From positions 1-33,348 of the forward strand of contig JAHDEN010000055.1 in assembly GCA_020628815.1 (NCBI GenBank): a stretch of DNA of 33,348 bases, given 5' to 3'. The DNA comes from Chloroflexota bacterium. GTDB taxonomy: Bacteria > Chloroflexota > Anaerolineae > Promineifilales > Promineifilaceae. The notes beneath the pieces were generated by a model that ran no database searches, had not been told where the DNA came from, and worked only from the letters and a program-made list of their open reading frames with translations. Numbering within the stretch: position 1 is the stretch's first letter; each line of letters opens with the position of its first letter. Positions 27,612 to 33,348 of the stretch are shown in pieces. The position numbers and the translations under genes were made by a program.

Positions 27612-28949
27612 ATGTCCACTACCGTTTTTGATTCCGCCATCTTCCAAAATCTGTACAGCACCCCGGCTATGCGAGCGATATTTTCAGACACCCATCTGGT
27701 TGAAACGTATCTGCATATCGAGCGCACACTGGCCAAGGTTCAGGGTGAGTTGGGGGTGATTCCGCAAGATGCGGCTGACCAAATCCAAGCCAAGGCCCAG
27801 CTCGATCAGATCGATTGGGATCGTTTTTTGGAGAAAATTCCCAACGTTGGAGTTCCCATTGCCCCGCTAGTGTCACAAATTGTGTCGGCCGTGGGAGACG
27901 CTGGTCAGTGGGTCCACTACGGAGCGACTACGCAGGATATTATGGACACGGCCGTTGTTTTACAGCTCCGTGAAGCGATTGGACTGCTAGAGGCTGATTT
28001 AGCGCAAGCAACCGATCTGCTCAAAAAGCTGGCAAAAAAGCACCAAAACACAGCCATGGTCGGCCGGAGCCAGCTACAACAGGCGATCCCCATCACGTTT
28101 GGCTATAAAGCGGCCGTATGGCTGTCCGCTCTACAGCGGCACCAAGAACGATTAAATCAGCTAAAACCCCGCTTGCTGGTCGGTCAGTTTAGCGGCGCAG
28201 TTGGCACGCTGGCTTCATTAGAATCGGCCGGGCTTGAAACCCAAGCTCGTTTGTGCGCAGAGCTGGGGTTGGCCCAGCCAATCATTAGCTGGCACACCGC
28301 GCGTGATTCACTGGCTGAATTTGGCTCATTTTTGGGATTGTTGACCAGCACGCTGGGCAAAATCGGGCTCGATTTGGTGCTGATGGCGCAAACAGAGGTT
28401 GGTGAGATCGCGGAGCCATTTGCCCCCGGCCGAGGTGGCAGCAGCACCATGCCCCACAAACGGAATCCGATATCGGCCCAGCGGATGATGGTGGCGGGCA
28501 AGCTGAGCAAGCCGTATGTGGCGACTCTGCTCGAAGCGCAAATGAACGATCATGAGCGGGGAGCCGGGGTCTGGCCGCTAGAATGGGCCGCATTGCCCCA
28601 GCTATGTTTGCTAGCGGCCGGAAGCCTGCACGAAACTTGTTTTGTGTTGGATGGGTTGCGGGTCTTTGAAGATCGTATGGTTAAAAATCTTGATCTAACC
28701 AACGGACTGCTTTTAACCGAGGCGATCATGATGGCGCTAGCACCCAAAATCGGCCGGAAAACGGCCCATGATCTGCTTGAAGAGTTGGTGCATGAAACTG
28801 TCGAAACGGGCGATCCGCTGTTAGCCATCATGCAGAAAAACGGGCAAATTGGGGCCAACCTAACCCCGGCCGAACTGGAAGCGTTGCTTGATCCGGCCAA
28901 CTATACCGGTCTGGCGGCCGAGATGGTTGATCGGGTTTTGAGCCAATAA
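27612..28949 (+). CDS. Fumarase/aspartase-superfamily lyase, 3-carboxymuconate cycloisomerase (PcaB)-like
   Basis: About 445 residues, all-helical. The superfamily signature GSSTMPHKRNPIS is at about 277-289 (the mobile serine loop), with HYGATTQDIMDTA (about 104-116), GRSQLQQAIPITFGYKAA and DHERGAGVWPLEW. PHKRNP with the N-terminal FDSAIFQNLYSTPAMRAIFSD is closest to PcaB proteins and their adenylosuccinate-lyase-family relatives. No protocatechuate genes are nearby, so the substrate is uncertain. The frame opens at TTG 27588 and has ATG at 27597 and 27612. I chose 27612 because family members begin close to FDSA. Three CGGCCG per kb or more lie inside. Confidence 0.82.
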   Translation: MSTTVFDSAIFQNLYSTPAMRAIFSDTHLVETYLHIERTLAKVQGELGVIPQDAADQIQAKAQLDQIDWDRFLEKIPNVGVPIAPLVSQIVSAVGDAGQWVHYGATTQDIMDTAVVLQLREAIGLLEADLAQATDLLKKLAKKHQNTAMVGRSQLQQAIPITFGYKAAVWLSALQRHQERLNQLKPRLLVGQFSGAVGTLASLESAGLETQARLCAELGLAQPIISWHTARDSLAEFGSFLGLLTSTLGKIGLDLVLMAQTEVGEIAEPFAPGRGGSSTMPHKRNPISAQRMMVAGKLSKPYVATLLEAQMNDHERGAGVWPLEWAALPQLCLLAAGSLHETCFVLDGLRVFEDRMVKNLDLTNGLLLTEAIMMALAPKIGRKTAHDLLEELVHETVETGDPLLAIMQKNGQIGANLTPAELEALLDPANYTGLAAEMVDRVLSQ

Positions 28950-28951
28950 CT

Positions 28952-29413
28952 TTAAGCCAAAGACTCAGCCAGCTGTTTTAAGCGGCCTAGTTCCTCAGCA
29001 TAAACTCGCCGCAAAAGCATCGGGGCCAATTTAGCTTCAATCCAGCCTTGCAACCCAGCGGCCGTTTCCCCCACCGTATCAAACGTCACCCTGCAACTTT
29101 TTCCATCCCCCGTTGGCTCAACAATAAACTTTGTCTCTACGTTATTTGAATTGGTTTCAACCAACACACGCCCGGGTTGTGGTTCGCTCACAATTCCACT
29201 GACAACTTGTGTTTGGCCTGCCAAAGTCACCGTAAAATCAATCTCGGTTCCTGCCCCAATCCCACCTTTTTTTACAACTAAGTTTGAGAAATATTGGGGC
29301 GGCAAAATCCACTTGTGCCCTTTTTCATCATCTTCGTAATCAGCAATGATGTTGTACGCAATGTCGGCCGGTGCATCGATATCTATTGAAGCTTGCAAAC
29401 TGTACTGACTCAT
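28952..29413 (-). CDS. SRPBCC/polyketide-cyclase-like ligand-binding protein
   Basis: 153 residues with the START/SRPBCC plan: SLQASIDIDAPADIAYNIIA at the N-terminus, alternating strands (IDFTVTLAGQTQVVSGIV, GRVLVETNSNNVETKFIVEP, SCRVTFDTVG) and a long C-terminal helix (LLRRVYAEELGRLKQLAESL). Such proteins bind hydrophobic ligands in a central cavity; no catalytic residues can be assigned. The stop is two bases from the stop of the convergent lyase gene, so the two 3' ends share no room for separate terminators. GGAG lies about 13 bases before the ATG, rather far. Confidence 0.85.
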   Translation of the reverse strand: MSQYSLQASIDIDAPADIAYNIIADYEDDEKGHKWILPPQYFSNLVVKKGGIGAGTEIDFTVTLAGQTQVVSGIVSEPQPGRVLVETNSNNVETKFIVEPTGDGKSCRVTFDTVGETAAGLQGWIEAKLAPMLLRRVYAEELGRLKQLAESLA

Positions 29414-29603
29414 CAGGTTACTTTGTCTCCTTCTACATTATGATAGCTTTTTTATATCATGACCCCCTATTTTGTCACGATTCAGGATTTATAATATCCT
29501 TCACTTGCAACTATTTTACGCAAAAAAAATCAATGTTTTCAACCCGTTCAGAGAACAATTTTCTAAACGGTTAAGGTCAAATTAGGCCAGTAAGGAGATT
29601 AAA

Positions 29604-30731
29604 ATGCCAGGTTTACTGCCAAACGTAGATCCCGATGGACTCCTAGAATATTCCGTCGTTTACACCGACCGTGCGGTCAATCACATGTCTCAATCATTCC
29701 AACAGGTTATGCGAGACATCAATACGACGCTTAAAAAAGTATATAACGCCGATGGGGTCTCGGTTATTCCCGGTAGCGGCACCTTTGGCATGGAGGCGGT
29801 TGCTCGCCAATATGCTCAAGGGCAAAAGGTAATGGTTATTCGCAACGGCTGGTTTAGCTATCGTTGGAGCCAGATTTTTGAGGCGGGCAACATCCCATCT
29901 GAAGAAATTGTGCTGAAAGCCAAAATGGTGAAAGATGAACACCAGGCTCCATTTGCACCCGCCCCTATTGATGAAGTGGTCGCAACGATCAAGGCTGAAA
30001 AACCGGCCGTTGTGTTTGCTCCCCACGTCGAAACATCTGCAGGGATGATACTGCCCGACGACTACATTAAAGCAGCAGCCGATGCTGTACACAGCGTAGG
30101 CGGCATCTTCGTGCTCGACTGTATCGCCAGCGGCACCATTTGGGTTGACATGAAAGCAACCGGGGTAGACGTGCTGTGCAGTGCGCCGCAAAAAGGCTGG
30201 TCAGGCTCACCCTGTGCAGGATTGGTCATGCTGGGGCAGCGGGCGCTCGATTTGCTCGAAACAACCTCAAGCAGCAGCTTCTCGTGCGACTTGAAAAAAT
30301 GGTATCAAATCATGCAGGCGTTTGTGAACGGTGGTCATGCCTATCACGCAACTATGCCAACCGATGGGCTAACCACGTTCCGCAATGTAATGGCTGAAAC
30401 GGAAGAGTGTGGCTTTGAGCAAGTGATGGCGCGCCAGCAAGAGTTGGGCAAGCGCATTCGTGGTGTTCTTGAAGCTAAAGGATTCCCTAGCGTTGCGGCT
30501 CCCGGCTTCCAAGCACCCGGCGTAGTGGTTAGCTACACCGATGATCCGGCGATCAAAAACGGCAGCAAGTTCAGTGCGGTCGGCATGCAAATTGCGGCCG
30601 GAGTTCCACTTGCAGTTGACGAACCGGCCGATTTCCAAACATTCCGGCTCGGTTTATTCGGTCTCGACAAGTTGATGAACGTTGACCGGACAGTCGAAAC
30701 ATTCGAGGCTGCAATCAATAAAGTAGCCTAA
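29604..30731 (+). CDS. Class V aminotransferase (alanine-glyoxylate/serine-pyruvate type)
   Basis: 375-residue PLP enzyme, fold type I. VSVIPGSGTFGMEAVARQYA contains the phosphate-binding region (about 52-71). VVFAPHVETSAGMILP (about 136-151) and VLDCIASGTIWVDM place the cofactor-ring aspartate (about 172), and SAPQKGWSGSPCAGLVML holds the Schiff-base lysine K197. The C-terminal arginine region is RLGLFGLDKLMN. It transfers amino groups between small 2-oxo acids such as glyoxylate or pyruvate and alanine or serine; the substrate pair is unproven. AAGGAG sits seven bases before the ATG, the clearest ribosome site in the window. It is monocistronic, closed by the terminator at 30753-30788. Confidence 0.92.
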   Translation: MPGLLPNVDPDGLLEYSVVYTDRAVNHMSQSFQQVMRDINTTLKKVYNADGVSVIPGSGTFGMEAVARQYAQGQKVMVIRNGWFSYRWSQIFEAGNIPSEEIVLKAKMVKDEHQAPFAPAPIDEVVATIKAEKPAVVFAPHVETSAGMILPDDYIKAAADAVHSVGGIFVLDCIASGTIWVDMKATGVDVLCSAPQKGWSGSPCAGLVMLGQRALDLLETTSSSSFSCDLKKWYQIMQAFVNGGHAYHATMPTDGLTTFRNVMAETEECGFEQVMARQQELGKRIRGVLEAKGFPSVAAPGFQAPGVVVSYTDDPAIKNGSKFSAVGMQIAAGVPLAVDEPADFQTFRLGLFGLDKLMNVDRTVETFEAAINKVA

Positions 30732-30752
30732 CAAACCGTAAGTTTTTCGCAT

Positions 30753-30788
30753 AAAAAAGGGGTTCTCGGGTTCGAGAGCCCCTTTTTT
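30753..30788 (+). terminator. Strong intrinsic terminator after the aminotransferase gene
   Basis: GGGGTTCTCG (30759-30768) pairs with CGAGAGCCCC (30773-30782, one G-T pair) around GGTT, with A6 before and T6 after. The flanking A/T runs make it able to act on both strands. It starts 21 bp past the stop. Confidence 0.92.
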
Positions 30789-30849
30789 GGTCCTAGGACA
30801 ATAATCCTAACCATTAAAATCTCTAAGCTTCTACCAGAGGTAGCCCGAA

Positions 30850-30870
30850 ATAGATATTCAAAATATCTAT
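30850..30870. other. 9-bp AT-rich hairpin in the leader of the desulfhydrase gene
   Basis: ATAGATATT (30850-30858) pairs with AATATCTAT (30862-30870) around CAA. It sits 88 bp before the ATG and could be part of an RNA leader or an operator. Weak stem (AT-rich). Confidence 0.4.
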
Positions 30871-30957
30871 AGTAGCCATGCCTACAATCGATTGGATGAA
30901 TCAAACGAGGGTGGTACGCTTCGCATCTAAATCAACCCCTTACCAAAAAATTCACTT

Positions 30958-31968
30958 ATGCATCTTGCACGATTCCCCCGTCGGCAGTACACACACGGGT
31001 ACACACCTATCGAACCTCTTCCCAATTTAACCAAGCATCTAGGCGGACCTAACCTATTTGTTAAGCGTGATGACCTGTTGGGGCTTGCGGCCGGTGGCAA
31101 CAAAACACGTAAATTAGAATTTTTAGTAGCCGATGCACTTGAGAAAGGGGCCGACACCCTTATCACAGTGGGAGCACCACAGTCTAATCATTGCAGATTA
31201 ACTTTGGCCGCAGCGGTTAAAGAAGGGCTTAAATGCCAGCTTGTGCTTGAAGAGCGTGTGCCAGATAGCTACGACGAAAATGCTAGCGGCAACAACATGC
31301 TGTTTAGACTGTTGGGTGTTGAGAAAATTAAAGTTTTCAAAACTGGCATAGATTTGCAGGCTGAAATGCAATCGCTAGCTGATGATCTAGCCAAGGTCGG
31401 CCGGAAAGCCTACATTATTCCGGGCGGTGGCTCTAATAAAATCGGTTGTTTGGGATACACCGGCTGTGCCGAAGAAATTTTGGCCCAATGCAACCAAATG
31501 CAGCTCAAACTTGATCACATTGTCTGTTCAAGCGGTAGTGGTGGCACCCATGCTGGGTTAGCCGTCGGCCTCAGTGGGAACAATGCCAACATTCCTCTAA
31601 CCGGTATTAGCACCCGGGGTGCAAAAATTGCGCTAGAGGAAAAATACCATGGCTTAGCCAGCGAAACGGCCGAAATGCTCGGCATTCGCGGCGGTATCCC
31701 TCGAGAAATGTTTAATATTTTTGATGGGTATGTGGGGGATGGCTATTCGTTGCCAACCGATGGCATGATCGAAGCGGTTCAGCTTTTTGCCAGACACGAA
31801 GGGATTTTGCTAGACCCTGTATACACGGGCAAAACGGCGGCCGGGCTCATCGATTTAATTCGCAAAAACCACTTCAAACAAGGTGAAAATGTTCTGTTTG
31901 TGCACACAGGTGGTTCACCAGCATTATTCGCCTATCAAGAGACTATTTTAAGCAACGTAACGGGTTAA
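30958..31968 (+). CDS. D-cysteine desulfhydrase-like PLP enzyme (ACC deaminase family)
   Basis: 336 residues, fold type II PLP enzyme. It opens MHLARFPRRQYTHGYTPIEP as in DcyD, with LFVKRDDLLGLAAGGNKTRK (lysine in GGNKTRK, about 53, binds PLP), APQSNHCRLTLAAAV, CSSGSGGTHAGLAVGL (phosphate loop, about 181-196) and a C-terminal VHTGGSPALFAY. Family members release pyruvate, ammonia and sulfide from D-cysteine or open ACC; the resemblance is closer to D-cysteine desulfhydrases, but close paralogs act on other D-amino acids. No Shine-Dalgarno is seen before ATG 30958, whose N-terminus matches the family well. The racemase gene follows 15 bp later. Confidence 0.85.
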   Translation: MHLARFPRRQYTHGYTPIEPLPNLTKHLGGPNLFVKRDDLLGLAAGGNKTRKLEFLVADALEKGADTLITVGAPQSNHCRLTLAAAVKEGLKCQLVLEERVPDSYDENASGNNMLFRLLGVEKIKVFKTGIDLQAEMQSLADDLAKVGRKAYIIPGGGSNKIGCLGYTGCAEEILAQCNQMQLKLDHIVCSSGSGGTHAGLAVGLSGNNANIPLTGISTRGAKIALEEKYHGLASETAEMLGIRGGIPREMFNIFDGYVGDGYSLPTDGMIEAVQLFARHEGILLDPVYTGKTAAGLIDLIRKNHFKQGENVLFVHTGGSPALFAYQETILSNVTG

Positions 31969-31983
31969 TTTAGGAGCAATTGT

Positions 31984-32769
31984 ATGAGTAACAAACTAGA
32001 GCAAACCGTGGGCGTCATCGGTGGATTAGGGCCAAAGGCAACGTTAGACTTCTACTCTAAGTTGATTAACTTAACTGCGGCCGAAACAGATCAAGAGCAT
32101 CTCCATGTCATCATCAACAGCAATGCAAAGGTTCCAAATCGTCAGAGTGCGCTATCAGGCAAAGGGCCGTCTTGTGCTCCAGAACTGATCCAAACAGCCC
32201 GTGCGCTTGAAAATGCTGGGGCCGACTTCTTGGTGATGGTTTGTAACACAGCCCATGTTTACGAAAATCACATTCGCACGGCGATTAATATCCCTTTTAT
32301 TAGCATTATTAGGGAAAGCGTTAATCGTTGCTTAAAAACTGTTAGCAATCTTAAAGAAGTAGGTGTGTTGGGAGCTACAGGTTGCCTAGATAGCAATTTA
32401 TACCAAGATCACTTTGATCAAGCTGGGGTAGATTGCCTCACATTAAACCAAGCTGACCAAGAAAGATTTATGGAACTTGTCTACAGAATCAAATCAAATA
32501 ATTTTGATTTTTCTGTGGGCATCGAAATGGAGCAGCTTGCTCAAAAGTTGATTGATCAGGGAGCTGAAGTCATTTTGGCAGCCTGTACCGAAGTTCCGCT
32601 TGTGCTGCAAAGCAATGGCGTGAATGCACCCTTGATTAATTCAACCGACGTGCTGGTTGAATCAACAATTCAGTATGCTCGCCCAGTATCGCCAGATCAG
32701 TCAGACCGGTTTATTTACACAACCCACAAAGAAGGCTTTTTCAGTAAAAACCAGTTGGCGCACCATTAA
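31984..32769 (+). CDS. Aspartate/glutamate racemase family protein (RacX/YgeA type)
   Basis: 261 residues, cofactor-independent two-cysteine racemase. VGVIGGLGPKATLDFYSKLI opens the first domain. The first catalytic cysteine is in FLVMVCNTAHVY (about 84) and the second in VILAACTEVPLVLQ (about 201). LEVGVLGATGCLDS-like and NSTDVLVESTIQY elements fit as well. It interconverts amino acid enantiomers in the cytoplasm; the residue preference cannot be read. AGGAG sits six bases before the ATG. It lies 15 bp after the desulfhydrase gene, so the pair probably handles D-amino acids together (inference). Confidence 0.9.
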   Translation: MSNKLEQTVGVIGGLGPKATLDFYSKLINLTAAETDQEHLHVIINSNAKVPNRQSALSGKGPSCAPELIQTARALENAGADFLVMVCNTAHVYENHIRTAINIPFISIIRESVNRCLKTVSNLKEVGVLGATGCLDSNLYQDHFDQAGVDCLTLNQADQERFMELVYRIKSNNFDFSVGIEMEQLAQKLIDQGAEVILAACTEVPLVLQSNGVNAPLINSTDVLVESTIQYARPVSPDQSDRFIYTTHKEGFFSKNQLAHH

Positions 32770-32827
32770 CTTACCCCCAAACCGCATAGGTCTGTTTACA
32801 TTCCATTAACCTACAGCTATTATTCTC

Positions 32828-32863
32828 TTAAACTTTTGCTTACAATGCGCTAAAATAGCATTG
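32828..32863 (+). promoter_or_regulatory. Candidate promoter with an inverted repeat over the -10
   Basis: TTAAAC (32828-32833, poor -35) and TAAAAT (32851-32856, good -10) are 17 bp apart. CAATGC (32843-32848) and GCATTG (32858-32863) flank the -10 as a perfect 6-bp inverted repeat and could bind a repressor. This would give a 5' leader of about 260 bases. Confidence 0.4.
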
Positions 32864-32969
32864 TTAAAGTTTATCATTGGTGGGTAAGGAAAAAGAAGAA
32901 GAATCCTCACCGTTTGACGGTAAAGCACTACCCCATTACCGAATCCCGAAAATTTAATAATCTATATCG

Positions 32970-33028
32970 ATGGATTTGACTGTCGTTCTGTGCGTGCAGA
33001 AAAACAGACTAACCTAAATCAAGTCCAT
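32970..33028 (+). promoter_or_regulatory. Imperfect stem-loop in the leader of the lipoprotein gene
   Basis: ATGGATTTGA (32970-32979) pairs with TCAAGTCCAT (33019-33028, one wobble). Inside, CTGT/ACAG (32980-32983, 33004-33007) and TTCTG/CAGAA (32986-32990, 32997-33001) extend the helix, with an 11-base asymmetric bulge at 33008-33018. The layout resembles a riboswitch aptamer arm, but I cannot match it to a known class. Confidence 0.5.
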
Positions 33029-33048
33029 CAACCCTAGTTTGCTAAAGC

Positions 33049-33079
33049 CTTCTAGCGATTTTTGTCGTTAGAAGTTTTT
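33049..33079 (+). terminator. Intrinsic-terminator hairpin between the leader stem and the lipoprotein gene
   Basis: CTTCTAGCGA (33049-33058) pairs with TCGTTAGAAG (33065-33074, one wobble) around TTTTTG, followed by T5. It lies only 47 bp before the lipoprotein ATG, downstream of the leader stem. It either ends the racemase transcript or acts as an attenuator. Confidence 0.65.
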
Positions 33080-33125
33080 AATTTGTGTATCCGAACAATC
33101 AATATCTATGAGGAGAATTTAAGGT

Positions 33126-33348
33126 ATGAACCTAAAAAGATTGTTTACATTTTTAACTCTTTTGTTGCTCGCTGCAGCTATCGCATCTTGCGGTGGAACT
33201 GAAGTTGTAACAGATGCAGTTGAAGATGCCGCAGACGCGGTTGCAGATACGGCCGAAGAAGCTGTAGATGCAGTTGAAGAAGTTGTTGAAGACGCTGAAG
33301 AAATGGCTGAAGAGATGATGGACGAACTTGAATGTTCAGACGCTCTAG
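33126..33348 (+). CDS. Lipoprotein, N-terminal part (gene runs off window); possibly an ABC-transporter binding protein
   Basis: Open from ATG 33126 to the window edge (74 codons plus one base, no stop: the last bases read GCT CTA G). Seen: a short basic start (MNLKRLF), hydrophobic core, lipobox AIASC with the modified cysteine at residue 22, then a strikingly acidic, Ala/Val/Glu/Asp-rich low-complexity stretch (VTDAVEDAADAVADTAEEAV and on to about 68), likely a helical linker, then ELECSDAL. GAGGAG lies about 10 bases upstream. Lipoproteins built this way are often solute-binding proteins of ABC transporters in Chloroflexota; that is inference, since no binding domain is in view. It is preceded by a structured leader and terminator. 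Confidence 0.75.
   Translation, partial: MNLKRLFTFLTLLLLAAAIASCGGTEVVTDAVEDAADAVADTAEEAVDAVEEVVEDAEEMAEEMMDELECSDAL

Larger units (their letters stand above)
32770..33125. other. 356-bp intergenic region with promoter-like boxes and a structured leader
   Basis: No coding sequence is seen. It contains a promoter-like pair with an inverted repeat (32828-32863), a long imperfect stem-loop (32970-33028), a terminator-type hairpin (33049-33079) and the ribosome site GAGGAG (about 33110). These are listed separately. Confidence 0.6.

Noticed and set aside
29456..29500. TTGTCA and TATAAT boxes before the aminotransferase gene
   Set aside because: The best boxes are only 12 bp apart, too close for a normal promoter; no alternative pair is convincing.
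29694..30191. Minus-strand 165-residue frame
   Set aside because: Antisense to the class V aminotransferase, whose motifs and ribosome site are convincing; the frame has no recognisable domain.
30906..30925. T-box-like string AGGGTGGTAC upstream of the desulfhydrase gene
   Set aside because: The consensus would continue ACCGCG, which is missing a base here. No stem I, specifier loop or following terminator is seen, and the gene is not a usual T-box target.

Overview
The window reads as a chromosomal segment of a free-living, moderately AT-rich bacterium, most likely Chloroflexota (Anaerolineae-like). That placement is inference. It rests on very large secreted beta-helix proteins with CSLREA-type segments and Pro/Thr 'TPTATPTET' linkers, on the Wzx/glycosyltransferase gene style, and on the overall gene mix. 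There are no rRNA or tRNA genes, CRISPR arrays, IS elements or phage genes.

Layout. (1) 1-21.0 kb is a cell-surface polysaccharide and secreted-protein locus. On the minus strand lie a DPM1-like GT2, a 1072-residue Wzx flippase fused to a second polytopic membrane module, a beta-propeller protein, and a giant beta-helix protein that runs off the left edge (positions 1-2894). The last has no stop inside the window. On the plus strand lie a second, paralogous giant beta-helix protein (9592-14706), a second GT2 (14994-15914), the sulfate-activation pair cysD and cysN-cysC fusion (16374-19178), and an AT-rich APH/kinase-like protein (19379-21028). With no sulfate-reduction genes nearby, cysD/cysNC plausibly make PAPS for sulfating a surface glycan. 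(2) 21.1-29.4 kb is metabolic and housekeeping: a serine hydrolase, a one-TM protein, a nitronate monooxygenase, a BrnT/BrnA toxin-antitoxin pair, a DUF4037 protein, hydroxypyruvate isomerase, a nucleoside hydrolase, a PcaB/fumarase-superfamily lyase and an SRPBCC protein. (3) 29.6-33.3 kb holds a class V aminotransferase with a clear terminator, then a D-cysteine desulfhydrase-like enzyme followed by an Asp/Glu/hydantoin racemase, and finally the start of a lipoprotein gene that runs off the right edge. That gene is preceded by a highly structured leader.

The most notable non-gene signals are: (a) about 75 copies of the palindrome CGGCCG, used in all three reading frames and concentrated in coding DNA, which is a HIP1-like genome-wide iterated palindrome; (b) a three-way-junction/bistable inverted-repeat cluster at 8645-8739; (c) a stem plus terminator leader at 32970-33079 upstream of the lipoprotein gene; and (d) the flippase fusion.
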